DNA of 64,000 nt from Eubacteriales bacterium (GTDB lineage: Bacteria > Bacillota > Clostridia > Christensenellales > CAG-138): assembly GCA_028694155.1 (NCBI GenBank), contig JAQUTY010000004.1, forward strand, positions 97,086 to 161,085. Reading direction: 5' to 3'. Numbering within the stretch: the first letter of the stretch is position 1; each line of letters begins with the position of its first letter. Positions 50,576-60,062 of the stretch are shown one piece after another. Under the pieces are notes generated by a model, which worked only from the letters and a program-made list of their open reading frames with translations, was not told the DNA's origin and ran no database searches. Position numbers and translations under genes: made by a program.

Positions 50576-53500
50576 ATGAGAAAATTCTTGGCATTGATAT
50601 TGTCGCTGGCAATGGTGCTATGCCTCATTCCCGCTGTAGCGAGTGCAGACACTGGAACGGTTGCAGCATGGACAGGCCTTGCAGCCGGCACCACGGCATC
50701 GGCGACTACCGGCACAGGAACGCTGTCAAATTCTAACGGTACTGCTTGGTCAATCACCTCAGATACCGCATGCAATTTAGCCGGCTTGATTGAAGTCGGT
50801 GATTATTGGCAGATGCAGTTTGTAGCCACAGGATACACGGGCTTGAGCATAACCTTCAGCTCGCGTGGCTCAAATACAGGTGCGAAAAACTGGAAGGTTC
50901 AGTATAGCACCGATGGTACAACCTTCACCGATTTGGCAAGCGGTGCATATTCGCTTACGACCACAATGGCTGCGAAGACCTTCAATTTTGGTACTGCTCT
51001 CGATCAGGCAGCCACCGCTTACATTCGTCTTACCGTTGTTGACACAGTCAGCGTTAATAATGGCACCGCAGCGTCTACTGGCACCAATCGTTTGCTCGAT
51101 CCGACCATCACAGGCACGGTAGCTTCGGGCACTCTGCCCTCAGCACCGCCTTCCGACACGCCCACGCCTCCGTCGGACACACCCGCACCGCTTACGACAT
51201 CGACCATTGCGGACGCCAAAGCAGCTTATGCTGGTGGCTCCACGGCGACCTTCAAGGTTGAGGGCATCGTCACTTTCATGGATCCCAATTCCTCCGGAAC
51301 CAGCGTCAACGTATACTTTGAAGATGCAACCGCAGGTTTGGACGCTTATCAGACAGCGGCAAACGTAGCCGATATCGCAGTTGGCGATAAGATTACGGTT
51401 GAGGGCACATTCACCACCTTTAACGGTTTGGTCGAGATGGGCACCTCTGCTACTGTCACAAAGGTAGCTTCCGGCTTCGAACCGCCGGTGACCGATATTA
51501 CGCTGGCAGAGTTTGCGGCAGCCCCCATGACCTATCAGTGCATGCGAGTAAGGTTTAGCAACGTCGCCTTGGCATCTGACGGAGCAAACATTTCGGACGG
51601 CACAAACACCCTGAACACCTACAAGTTCCCCGCAGATGTCGCTTCGACTCTTCTGGGCGCACAGGTTGACGTAATAGGCGTCATCGGTTGGTATAATGCG
51701 GCACAGCTTCGCGTTGCAAGCGCCTCTGACGTGACAGCATATGTTGCACCGTCCGAAACACCGCCGGTGCCTCCGTCTGACACGCCCGAGCCTCCGTCCG
51801 ACACGCCCGAACCTCCGTCCGACACGCCCGAACCTCCGTCCGACACGCCCGAGCCTCCGACAGACACGCCCGAGCCTCCGACAGATACGCCCGAGCCTCC
51901 GGTAGACGACGTTGTTGAGATTAAGCTTCTGGGCACATCGGATATTCACGGACAGCTCTTTGCAACAGATTACACAATAGACGCATCTCAGTCCGGCACA
52001 TACGGCCGTGCTTTGACCCGTGTAGCAACCTATGTCAAGGAACAGCGTGCAGCATACGACAACGTATTCCTTGCTGATACAGGCGATCTCATTCAGGGCA
52101 CACCGTTGACCTATTACTTTGCGTTCAACCAGCCCACCATTGATGATCCTGCCATGAAGGCCCTGCGTACAATGGGCTACGATCTGTTCGTACCCGGAAA
52201 CCATGAGTTCAACTATGGCATGACCATTCTTCAGCGTCAGTTGGGCTACCTCACCAGTGCTGATACAGCCACTGAGTCTCAGGTTGCAGTTTCCGCCGCC
52301 AACTATCTGGCTGCGGCGACCAACAATGACAGCACAAAGGATTGGGCTACATGGAACGGCTATGCACCGTACATTCTCAAGGAATTTGATGGTGTTACAG
52401 TTGCAATCATGGGCATTGGCAACCCGAACGTACCCAAGTGGGATGTCCCCGCAAACTGGGATGGCATCTACTTTGCAGGCGTACTTGAGACCTATGCTCA
52501 CTACGAAGCAGAGATGAAGGCAGCAGCCGACATCATCGTTATCTACAGCCACAGCGGCATAGATTCCGATGAAGGCTCCGACTTTATAAGAGAACTGATC
52601 ACGTCCACAAACTCCATCGACTTGGCGTTCACCGGACATGAGCACAGAAATGGCGTCACCAAGATTGCAAATGCAGACGGTAAAGAGATCAACGTCCTCT
52701 CGCCTTACACCAAGGCTCGCAGGATTGCAGATGCTCTGCTTAGCTACAACAAAACAACAGGTGAGTTGGAAGTTACAGCGACCATCGTCAACACCGAAAA
52801 CTACGCACTTGATGAGGAACTGGTAGACGTCCTGCAGCCCTACGAGACTGCTACATGGGACGATTACATGAATGAGAAGATCGGCGAAGCGTCCGCACCT
52901 TACTCCGCATTGAACCTTGGCACGGCACCGTCCGCGTTCATGGATTTGATCAACAGAGTACAGCTTTGGGGCGCATACGACAGAACCGGCGAGAACACAG
53001 CCAATGATCCGTCTGATGACACAATGGCACAGCTGTCCATCTCCGCACCTTTGACAAGCGGCGATGCAACTGAGCTCATTCCGCAGGGCGACATTTTCCT
53101 TGGCGACATGTTCAAACTCTATCGCTATGAGAACTGGTTCTATCAGATTACAATGAGTGGCAAGGAAGTCAAGACATGGCTCGAATTTGCCGCCACAAAG
53201 ATTACGGTTGATGCACAGGGCAATCCCAACGTATCTTCCGGCAACCTCACATACTACGACGTAATTTACGGCGATGGCTTCTACTACATGATCGACTACA
53301 CGATGCCCGAAGGCAGCCGTATTGTCAAGATGACATACAACGGCAACAACGTGGCAGATGATGATGAATTTACAGTAGTTGTCAACAACTATCGCTACAA
53401 TGGCGGCGGCAACTATGTCTCTTACCTAAATGCAAATGGTTGTGAGTTCGTTGCAAACGATCCCGACAGAGTGATCTACTCAACGCAGTATGACATGATT

Positions 53501-55405
53501 CAGGGCGAGGACAAGGGACAGGCGAGAAACCTCTTGGCTGACTACATCAGAGAGAGCGAAGTTATTGATCCCGACATCACCTCAACTTGGGAGCTCAAGG
53601 GCGGCTTCGACTACACCATCAACGGCGAGCAGGGCTATCAGCCTGAGTTTGCGGTCGATGATGACGGTTGCCTGATTTGGAACATCACGCTGTCCGAGCT
53701 TGCAGAGGGCGAATTCCTGAACTCCTTGCAGTTCACAGCAGCATGGGACAACACAAAGCTTGAGCTTTGCGAAATTGAAGCAACCAATATCTACGAGGCA
53801 GACCCGCTTGCAGGCGAGGATGGCGGATTGGTTGACACAATCGAGATTCTGACCAACAAGGTCGGCGGCGACCTGGCAACTGCATCTGAACTGACATACG
53901 CCATGGCATCTGCATACAAGGCATGGCTTGCCGATGGCACCGATGTGGTTCTCTCACTGATGTTCAAAATTAAGGACGAGGTTGCAGAGGAGACACAGAT
54001 TGACATCGAGCTTAACAACGCATGGATGACATTGGTCGATGCACAAAGCGCAGACTTGGATACTCCGTATGTAGGCACAGTTGATGGATTCATCATTGTC
54101 CGCAGAGTAAACAAGGACGCTCTGATTGCGGCAGTTGCTGCAGCAAATGAGGCTATGGAAGATGTAGCCACAAGCGCAGACGGCAAGGATCTGGCAAACG
54201 GAACCGAGTGGTTGACCGAAGAAGAGAAGGCAGCAAACGAAGCGGCAATAGCAGCGGCACAGGCAGTTATCGACGACGTGCTTGCAACACAGGCAGAGGT
54301 TGATGCAGCGCTGGCAGCGTTGGAAGCAGCGTTTGTTGAACCGCATGTTGCTTTGGTCGATAAGACAGCTCTGATTGCAGAGGACGCACAGGACGATGCA
54401 ATACAGGCAGGCGCAGCCGTCAGCAGCGATGGCAAGGACCTTGCAAACGGCACAGCATGGCTGACCCCCGCAGAGTTCACCGCAAACGCAGCAGCGTTGG
54501 CAGCAGCACAGGCAGTTATCGATGACAATACGGTATCGCAGAACACAGTCGATGCAGCACTTGCAGCTCTGATTGCAGCATTCAACACACCGAACACGGC
54601 TACAGTCGATAAGGCAGCTCTGATTGCAGAGGACGCACAGGACGATGCAATACAGGCAGGCGCAGCCGTCAGCAGCGATGGCAAGGACCTTGCAAACGGC
54701 ACAGCATGGCTGACCCCCGCAGAGTTCACCGCAAACGCAGCAGCGTTGGCAGCAGCACAGGCAGTTATCGATGACAATACGGTATCGCAGAACACAGTCG
54801 ATGCAGCACTTGCAGCTCTGATTGCAGCATTCAACACACCGAACACGGCTACAGTCGATAAGGCAGCTCTGATTGCAGAGGACGCAAATGACGATGCAAT
54901 CATGGCAAATACGGCACTGGTGATTGCAGCCAACGACGATGCTCTGCCAGCAGGAACACTCTGGCTGACGGAAGCAGAGAAAACCGCAAACGATGCGGCA
55001 TTGGCAGCAGCACAGGCAGTTATCGACAATGCGGCAGCAACGCAGAATCAGGTCGATGCAGCACTTGCAGCTCTGATAGAAGCATTCATCGCACCGCATG
55101 CAGCAGTAATCGACACAGCCAGAATTGAAGCTGCAATAGCATATGCAGAGGAATTCATCGCTTCGGACGAATATGACGATTGCTCCGATGAGTTGCAGGA
55201 TATGTGGGATGCAGCACTGGCAGATGCACAGGCAGAGTTGATTGACCCGGCCGCAACGCAGAACAGCATGGACGCAGCAGCAGATGCGATTTACGCACTG
55301 GATAAGACAGGCGAGTCCACGATGGTCTACACGATTGCAGGCATGATGATGATTGCAATGCTGGGCTTGGCAGTAGGCATCAAGAAGCGTTTCTTCAGCA
55401 AATAA
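50576..55405 (+). CDS. Large surface protein with 5'-nucleotidase/cyclic-phosphodiesterase and repeat domains
   Basis: The 1609-residue protein has a signal peptide (cut near ASA-D, residue 24), an N-terminal beta domain (to about 180) and an OB-like domain (about 205-390). A Pro-rich linker with six PPSDTPE-type units (about 399-440) precedes the nucleotidase. Its metallophosphatase shows SDIHGQ (Asp456, His458), LADTGDLIQG, PGNHEFN (His543), IYSHSGID and GHEHRN; the C-terminal nucleotidase domain includes GDIFLGDMFKLY. A cohesin-like beta region (about 1010-1175), four 83-residue FIVAR-like helical repeats plus a partial one (about 1178-1580), a membrane helix and a basic tail follow. No LPxTG motif is seen. 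It probably scavenges extracellular nucleotides. Confidence 0.9.
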   Translation: MRKFLALILSLAMVLCLIPAVASADTGTVAAWTGLAAGTTASATTGTGTLSNSNGTAWSITSDTACNLAGLIEVGDYWQMQFVATGYTGLSITFSSRGSNTGAKNWKVQYSTDGTTFTDLASGAYSLTTTMAAKTFNFGTALDQAATAYIRLTVVDTVSVNNGTAASTGTNRLLDPTITGTVASGTLPSAPPSDTPTPPSDTPAPLTTSTIADAKAAYAGGSTATFKVEGIVTFMDPNSSGTSVNVYFEDATAGLDAYQTAANVADIAVGDKITVEGTFTTFNGLVEMGTSATVTKVASGFEPPVTDITLAEFAAAPMTYQCMRVRFSNVALASDGANISDGTNTLNTYKFPADVASTLLGAQVDVIGVIGWYNAAQLRVASASDVTAYVAPSETPPVPPSDTPEPPSDTPEPPSDTPEPPSDTPEPPTDTPEPPTDTPEPPVDDVVEIKLLGTSDIHGQLFATDYTIDASQSGTYGRALTRVATYVKEQRAAYDNVFLADTGDLIQGTPLTYYFAFNQPTIDDPAMKALRTMGYDLFVPGNHEFNYGMTILQRQLGYLTSADTATESQVAVSAANYLAAATNNDSTKDWATWNGYAPYILKEFDGVTVAIMGIGNPNVPKWDVPANWDGIYFAGVLETYAHYEAEMKAAADIIVIYSHSGIDSDEGSDFIRELITSTNSIDLAFTGHEHRNGVTKIANADGKEINVLSPYTKARRIADALLSYNKTTGELEVTATIVNTENYALDEELVDVLQPYETATWDDYMNEKIGEASAPYSALNLGTAPSAFMDLINRVQLWGAYDRTGENTANDPSDDTMAQLSISAPLTSGDATELIPQGDIFLGDMFKLYRYENWFYQITMSGKEVKTWLEFAATKITVDAQGNPNVSSGNLTYYDVIYGDGFYYMIDYTMPEGSRIVKMTYNGNNVADDDEFTVVVNNYRYNGGGNYVSYLNANGCEFVANDPDRVIYSTQYDMIQGEDKGQARNLLADYIRESEVIDPDITSTWELKGGFDYTINGEQGYQPEFAVDDDGCLIWNITLSELAEGEFLNSLQFTAAWDNTKLELCEIEATNIYEADPLAGEDGGLVDTIEILTNKVGGDLATASELTYAMASAYKAWLADGTDVVLSLMFKIKDEVAEETQIDIELNNAWMTLVDAQSADLDTPYVGTVDGFIIVRRVNKDALIAAVAAANEAMEDVATSADGKDLANGTEWLTEEEKAANEAAIAAAQAVIDDVLATQAEVDAALAALEAAFVEPHVALVDKTALIAEDAQDDAIQAGAAVSSDGKDLANGTAWLTPAEFTANAAALAAAQAVIDDNTVSQNTVDAALAALIAAFNTPNTATVDKAALIAEDAQDDAIQAGAAVSSDGKDLANGTAWLTPAEFTANAAALAAAQAVIDDNTVSQNTVDAALAALIAAFNTPNTATVDKAALIAEDANDDAIMANTALVIAANDDALPAGTLWLTEAEKTANDAALAAAQAVIDNAAATQNQVDAALAALIEAFIAPHAAVIDTARIEAAIAYAEEFIASDEYDDCSDELQDMWDAALADAQAELIDPAATQNSMDAAADAIYALDKTGESTMVYTIAGMMMIAMLGLAVGIKKRFFSK
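51770..51895 (+). repeat. Six 21-bp tandem repeats encoding a Pro-rich linker
   Basis: Six 21-bp units encode PPSDTPE or PPTDTPE, linking the OB-like and nucleotidase domains. A shorter related stretch lies near 51140-51190. The first four units are nearly identical, suggesting slippage. Confidence 0.9.
54356..54853 (+). repeat. Two nearly identical 249-bp tandem repeats (FIVAR-like)
   Basis: Copies 54356-54604 and 54605-54853 differ by very few bases over 83 codons. A diverged copy precedes them (about 54108-54355) and a diverged copy plus a partial one follow. The near-identity contrasts with the divergence of the flanking copies and indicates recent duplication or gene conversion. The unit encodes an Ala-rich three-helix module. 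Confidence 0.95.
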
Positions 55406-55430
55406 GACGTAAACGCACTAACAAACACAC

Positions 55431-55470
55431 AAGAGCCCTTGACGTATTCATGCGCCAAGGGCTCTTTGGT
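55431..55470 (+). terminator. Terminator after the surface nucleotidase gene
   Basis: An 11-bp perfect stem (55431-55441 with 55456-55466) is followed by TGGTT. It lies between this gene and the convergent phage cassette and could serve both strands. Confidence 0.7.
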
Positions 55471-55500
55471 TAGCCACTCTTTGGTCGGCTGCCTGCGGGT

Positions 55501-56364
55501 TTATTTTTTGTAGCGTTTTACATATTGCTGGTACTTTTTTGCTCCCAGGGATTTTACCAACTCAGCTCTGGCTTTGATGCTGCTTTTGCTTGTACCGTTC
55601 AGCACCCTGTCTCGCTTGTCGCCGCTGAGCAACGCAAGATACAGCGCACTGTCTTTGGGGTCCACCGTCTCTACGGACGAAAACACACTCCCATAGATGT
55701 CCTGCGCTCGGTCTGCTCTGCTGTTTGTTGACTGCGCCGCATTTGCAGCACCCGAAGATGAACCGCCCGATACCGAATGTGATAAGCTTGATCCGCCGCC
55801 CGATGCCTTATAGGTTTCATACAGGGCAACGGCAGCATCAAACGCCTGTTCATAGGCATGGTTCTTTGCATCGGCGTTGAAGGTGTCGACCTCCAGTTGT
55901 CGGTCATGGTCGTCTTGCAATGCGTCAAAGAGGTATTTTGCAAGCGCAGCACCATAGTCCGTCTCAATGTTTGCAATGTCCTTGCTCTGATTGAGAAAGT
56001 TGTGATTTTTAACATCGGTGACGTAGGTTGAGCTGCCCATGCCTCGCGAAATAGCGTCTGCGTCCAACTCTGCGTTGGAAATGCTGGTGCTGTTTTCTCT
56101 GTTTTTGATACTTTGCTCGTATACGGGTCTTAGCCATTGGGCAATCTGAGCTTGCAGGGTCTGGGCATTAGCAGGTTCATATTGAATGAGCGTTGGCGCA
56201 TATGTCTCCAAGAGCGAACTTAGTATCTTGTCAAAGTCGCTTCCGTTGTATGCCGCCGATGAGCCTGCGAAGCTCTGATTGCTCGAGCTGACCTGTTCTG
56301 CTTCACCCTGATTGGGTGTCACAGGGGAGGTGCGAGTATCTTCCTTTATTTCATTTTTTGCCAT
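55501..56364 (-). CDS. Phage-cassette protein of unknown function
   Basis: The 287-residue protein is polar, with low-complexity Ser/Gly/Gln stretches (SSSNQSFAGSSAAYN and GGGSSLSHSVSGGSSSG) between helical segments, and a basic C-terminus (KKYQQYVKRYKK). It is the last gene of the cassette, after the propeller protein, where P22-like phages encode needle or injected virion proteins. Composition would fit an ejected or internal virion protein. That is inference. A GGAG site precedes the ATG. Confidence 0.7.
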   Translation of the reverse strand: MAKNEIKEDTRTSPVTPNQGEAEQVSSSNQSFAGSSAAYNGSDFDKILSSLLETYAPTLIQYEPANAQTLQAQIAQWLRPVYEQSIKNRENSTSISNAELDADAISRGMGSSTYVTDVKNHNFLNQSKDIANIETDYGAALAKYLFDALQDDHDRQLEVDTFNADAKNHAYEQAFDAAVALYETYKASGGGSSLSHSVSGGSSSGAANAAQSTNSRADRAQDIYGSVFSSVETVDPKDSALYLALLSGDKRDRVLNGTSKSSIKARAELVKSLGAKKYQQYVKRYKK

Positions 56365-56376
56365 AGATTATCTCCT

Positions 56377-56556
56377 TTATAATTGATCGATGCGTTCTTC
56401 AAGCTCGATTAGTTTGTTGTAGAGCGATTCTAAATTCTGATTTAGGTTGTTTTCGTTCTGTGCGATTGCACTGTTGTATGCGTCCTTTGACTCGTGAGCA
56501 TTCTGCTCTCTTGCAAGATAGATCGGAAACATTGCCTGTAATCCTGTTTGTGCCAT
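56377..56556 (-). CDS. 59-residue coiled-coil phage protein
   Basis: The ATG at 56556 follows GGAGGT by 4 nt and lies 8 nt after the propeller gene stop. The product begins MAQTGLQAMFPIYLARE and ends in a heptad-like helix (NLESLYNKLIELEERIDQL), suggesting a small oligomerising protein. It fits exactly between its neighbours and is on the same strand, so it is very likely real. Function is unknown. Confidence 0.7.
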   Translation of the reverse strand: MAQTGLQAMFPIYLAREQNAHESKDAYNSAIAQNENNLNQNLESLYNKLIELEERIDQL

Positions 56557-56564
56557 GTGACCTC

Positions 56565-57992
56565 CTACATTATGCGATGCTGGAGGTCAACTAAGACCTC
56601 CGCACCCGTATCAATACTGAACGATTTTCCGTCCCTGTTCCTTATCCGCAGTCTGAACATTCTGCCCTCGCCGTGCAGCTTTGCTTGACGGATACACTCT
56701 GCGTTAAGGCTCAGGTATGAGGTGTGAGTTGCTCCGTCCGCAAGTACATCAATCTCAATATCGCCGTTGCCTGCCGCATACAGTTCGATTAGCTGCTTTT
56801 GCGTCAATTTACTGCCAAGATCAATAAGCGGCGTCGTCCAATATGCGTTGATGCTGCTACCGTCATAGTCGCTCGAACCATCCATAACGCAGATTGAACC
56901 CGTCTTTGTCAACAGATACTGCTTGTTATGGCAACTGCACAAATCGACAGCGGAGAAGCCACGTTTGAGCATGAAGCATTCACGGGTTAGGTCAAGCTCA
57001 ATGAGAACATCGTTGTAAGGAGATTGGGCGTGTTCCTTGACGGCAAAATACAGTCTGTCGCCGCAGGCAGAGGCGGCGCACGTTGACAAATCTGTGCCCT
57101 TGAGCAATCCGCTGAGTGCAGTTCCGTATGATGGGTGCTGCACGGTCTGACCATCGTAGTAGCATAGACCTGCACGCGTCAAGAAAAACAAGCGGTCTCC
57201 ACGAAGGACTACTGCTGTATGCACAGGCTGGTCTAAAGTTGCGTCCACGGGCAGAATGCGGAAGTTTGAGGGTCGGTCGCCAAGCAGCCTGTAAATGGAA
57301 TCACGCTTGAAGATTACCAACTGGTTTGACATGGCAAACAGTCCCGTTATCGGATCGGAATCGGTGCCAACCTCGACATGCCCACCGCTGACATTGGGCG
57401 AGTTTTCATCATAGCTCCAATCCTCAATCGTGCGTCCGTCACCGGGAGCCTTTGACCAATATAGCCTGCATGGGTGGTCGGAATTGCCTGCCGAGAAGAG
57501 CCGATTGTAGTAGAGTGAAAGAAAGTTCTGCCCCGAATCGGACAACTGTGCGGCACTTCCAAATAGGGTCAGCGAGCTTGAAACGAAATCCCACTTGTAG
57601 ATGTGACCGTTGGGACAGCAGATAAGCAGGCGTTCATCAGAACCGATTTTTGCCAGTTGGAAATCGAACCCATCGGGAGTGATTGCCGTTTGGCTAAGGT
57701 CCAGCAGCCTATCCCAGCTTTCATCGCTTGGGTTGTGCATATACACACCCTGCGATGTGCAGGCAAGGACACACAGCGAGCCGTTTTGCTCGATTGCCAG
57801 CAGGCGGTAGTAAGTAGAACCGCTTGACAGTGTCGATGTGAAGATGCGAGAAAAGCCTTTTGCCACGGACAGCTTACCCCCACGCGTATCCATGTTGCAC
57901 GCGTCGGGACTCTTGTCAAGAGAGAGCAAATTTTCGGATTTGTCCGTGACGATGCCTAAAAACGCATCGAGTTTAAGTGTGTGGAAAGACAT
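56565..57992 (-). CDS. Phage beta-propeller tail/stabilisation protein
   Basis: The 475-residue protein consists of repeated beta-strand blades (for example RLLAIEQNGSLCVLACTSQGVYMHNP, ERLLICCPNGHIYKWDF, RLFFLTRAGLCYYDGQ, NKQYLLTKTGSICVMDG), with ITGLFAMSNQLVIFKRDSIYRLLGD in the centre. Propeller proteins at this position after the head-tail adaptor are known in P22-like and related short-tailed phages (gp10-type tail hub). It would plug or extend the portal channel. Confidence 0.78.
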   Translation of the reverse strand: MSFHTLKLDAFLGIVTDKSENLLSLDKSPDACNMDTRGGKLSVAKGFSRIFTSTLSSGSTYYRLLAIEQNGSLCVLACTSQGVYMHNPSDESWDRLLDLSQTAITPDGFDFQLAKIGSDERLLICCPNGHIYKWDFVSSSLTLFGSAAQLSDSGQNFLSLYYNRLFSAGNSDHPCRLYWSKAPGDGRTIEDWSYDENSPNVSGGHVEVGTDSDPITGLFAMSNQLVIFKRDSIYRLLGDRPSNFRILPVDATLDQPVHTAVVLRGDRLFFLTRAGLCYYDGQTVQHPSYGTALSGLLKGTDLSTCAASACGDRLYFAVKEHAQSPYNDVLIELDLTRECFMLKRGFSAVDLCSCHNKQYLLTKTGSICVMDGSSDYDGSSINAYWTTPLIDLGSKLTQKQLIELYAAGNGDIEIDVLADGATHTSYLSLNAECIRQAKLHGEGRMFRLRIRNRDGKSFSIDTGAEVLVDLQHRIM

Positions 57993-58004
57993 TTTGCATC
58001 CTCC

Positions 58005-58550
58005 TTAGTATTGATTGTAAATGTTGCATGAATCAGGCTCGTCCATGCTTATCTTGTAGCGACGTTTGAGCGTTTCATACAAAGAGAGGTTTACCTTTGC
58101 GCCGCTTTGTGCAACGCTGTCGAGCTGAATGCGTTCACGCGCCACCATGTAGGTCACGATCAACGAATGTAAAAATTCGGGTAGCTGCGGTACATCGGTC
58201 ATACTTTTCAGCTTGGGCGGTATGTACCTGTATGTGACGTTGACCTCGCCATCGGGTATGCTTTTTACGATTAGTTCATCGGTGTTGTAACCGTAATAGA
58301 AGGGGTATCGTTCCCCATTATAGTCCACAGACAGTACCTTCTGGCATTTATAGGGAAGCTGATTCAATGCGATTTTATCGGAGGTCACCAATAGCGTATC
58401 ACGTCTCCAAGGGCGAAAGCTGCCTGTAATATCTATGATGGCCTCGTTTGCAAAACGCATCATGCGCTGCTGATAGTCGGCGGAGGTCATTGCGTCCAAG
58501 GGTCGATGCAGCTCGTCCATCGCAAGTTCCATCAGTTGTTTGAATGTCAT
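58005..58550 (-). CDS. Phage head-tail adaptor protein
   Basis: About 181 residues from the ATG at 58550 (an ATG at 58556 is also in frame but nearly abuts the GAGG site). The product starts MTFKQLMELAMDEL and has ADYQQRMMRFANEAIIDITGSFRPWRRD, then strands VNVTYRYIPPKL and the helix LHSLIVTYMVARERIQLDS. It resembles the gp4/tail tubular A-type adaptors that bind under the portal in short-tailed phages. Its position between capsid and propeller genes supports this. Confidence 0.7.
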   Translation of the reverse strand: MTFKQLMELAMDELHRPLDAMTSADYQQRMMRFANEAIIDITGSFRPWRRDTLLVTSDKIALNQLPYKCQKVLSVDYNGERYPFYYGYNTDELIVKSIPDGEVNVTYRYIPPKLKSMTDVPQLPEFLHSLIVTYMVARERIQLDSVAQSGAKVNLSLYETLKRRYKISMDEPDSCNIYNQY

Positions 58551-58560
58551 GCGCATTACC

Positions 58561-58776
58561 TCACATCAGCTTCTTGCCGCCTGCCTGACAATAGGCGGCA
58601 ACGGCTTCCTTGCCTACGGCAGCCGCACGCTGACTTTCAAGGACGATGTTGGCGATGCTAATTGGAACTTCAACAGGCTCGCCTGTCTTAATTCGGAAGT
58701 TCTGCCCGTTAAGGCAACCCTCAAAGAAGTCACGCCCATTGTTTGGAATCAGTAGTGTAAGGGTATTGTTGTTCAT
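58561..58776 (-). CDS. Small phage-cassette protein
   Basis: The 71-residue product from ATG 58776 (GGAGGA site) starts MNNNTLTLLIPNNGRDFFEG and contains KTGEPVEVPISIANIVLESQRAA. The length and the phrase about parameters set to allowed values recall small proteins often found after N4-gp56-type capsid genes. Function is unknown. An in-frame extension toward 58866 would overlap the capsid gene and has no site. Confidence 0.7.
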   Translation of the reverse strand: MNNNTLTLLIPNNGRDFFEGCLNGQNFRIKTGEPVEVPISIANIVLESQRAAAVGKEAVAAYCQAGGKKLM

Positions 58777-58829
58777 GTTATCCTCCTCATTGTGCCACGG
58801 GGGAGAGAAGTCCCCCGCAGCGGTGTGTG

Positions 58830-60050
58830 CTAATTTGATACGCAGTGCTCGATTTTGACAATCCACAGGGGGTTGAGAATCTCGGCGGTGTATGCCATGA
58901 CCTTTGCACCAACGGTTGCACGCTGGTTCAAGGGATCCAATGAACCGCTTGAGCCGTGCGGCTTGATGATGGTCTCCATCGTGCCTTTTCCATCAACGTC
59001 CACTATGCCGTAGGCGTCCGCACCGAATACTAGGGTTGCGTGAACGTCGGGTGCGACCTTGGTTGTGGAATCGGGTGCGCCTGAATCCGCAGAGAACACG
59101 ATAGCGTTTGCTGCAAGAGATGCCGTTGCGCTGAGCTTGACCGTCCGTGTTGCTGCCGTATAGCTTTCGGTAGCGGCGAGCGTATACTCCGTGCTGCCAA
59201 TGTTGATTTTGTTGCCGCCCTTTGACAGATAGGCAATCTCGGCTTCGGTGGGAGTATTCTTCAAAACGAAGGTAGCAGACGAGGTTGTACTGGCATTTAC
59301 GGCATTTACGACGCTTTGCTCATAGACCTTAGCTTCTGTGCTCTCCACAAAGACTACGCCAAAGAGCCTGCCAATTTCACCCGAATAAATCTGCTCTGCA
59401 TTCGAGTAGGCGGATACGGACTGCCATGTTGAATCACTCTGCAGATCGAAGGTCGCCTCAGGCGAGCAGATGCAGATAAAATGCGGCTTGCGCATAGAGC
59501 CATCGGAAGCGGTGTTGAACATACGCGCCTTGTTCTTTTTGAGGGTACGAACGGCCTTGCGCACCTCCTCAATGGTCAGCTTGTCAGTGCTTTCAAGCGC
59601 AACTCTTGATGCGTTTCCGCCTGCGTACTGAATGTTGGTGGTGGCACACATTGCATCTCGTGTGATCCACTCGATAACGGTACCAAGCTGCTCGCCCAAA
59701 AGCTCGGCTGAATCTGCAATGACCTCATCATAGGCGGTCAAATCGAGCAAGTCGGAGACTTCCACAAATGCACCATACTGCTTAACTTCAGCTTCAACCT
59801 TGCTCTGTGCAAGGGACTGCCCCGTGGGGGTTACGCCCTCCTGCAGCTTGAGAGCGTTGGCATCGGGAGTGAACAGCTCATAGCGGCGAAACTCAACACG
59901 CTTGCCGTTGTTCTTAGGAATGCTGCGCTTCTGTCCAAAGGAAGCGTGTACCAAGCGTGTCTTTGCTGTTTCCAAGAGCTTCTTGTCGTAGAAGGTCTTG
60001 TTGAGATAGGTCGTTGTAGCTGCGGTGGTCGTTGTAGTGTTAATAGACAT
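58830..60050 (-). CDS. N4-gp56 family major capsid protein
   Basis: The 406-residue protein has the N4-gp56 capsid N-terminus: TTYLNKTFYDKKLLETAKTRLVHASFGQKRSIPKNNGKRVEFRRYELF, then LQEGVTPTGQSLAQSKVEAEVKQYGAFVEVSDLLDLTAYD, FICICSPEATFDLQSD and a C-terminal VGAKVMAYTAEILNPLWIVKIEHC. These are HK97-fold capsid proteins of N4-like and other short-tailed or myovirus-like phages. The middle (about 235-320) is variable. A GGAGG site precedes the ATG. It is probably the most abundant product of the cassette. Confidence 0.9.
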   Translation of the reverse strand: MSINTTTTTAATTTYLNKTFYDKKLLETAKTRLVHASFGQKRSIPKNNGKRVEFRRYELFTPDANALKLQEGVTPTGQSLAQSKVEAEVKQYGAFVEVSDLLDLTAYDEVIADSAELLGEQLGTVIEWITRDAMCATTNIQYAGGNASRVALESTDKLTIEEVRKAVRTLKKNKARMFNTASDGSMRKPHFICICSPEATFDLQSDSTWQSVSAYSNAEQIYSGEIGRLFGVVFVESTEAKVYEQSVVNAVNASTTSSATFVLKNTPTEAEIAYLSKGGNKINIGSTEYTLAATESYTAATRTVKLSATASLAANAIVFSADSGAPDSTTKVAPDVHATLVFGADAYGIVDVDGKGTMETIIKPHGSSGSLDPLNQRATVGAKVMAYTAEILNPLWIVKIEHCVSN

Positions 60051-60062
60051 TGAATATCCTCC

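Noticed and set aside
53791..55029. Long open frames on the strand opposite the repeat region of the surface nucleotidase gene (also 53954-55099 and 51140-52645)
   Set aside because: They are mirror images of Ala- and Pro-rich repeat coding on the plus strand, give low-complexity Cys- or Ala/Ser-rich products and lack ribosome binding sites.
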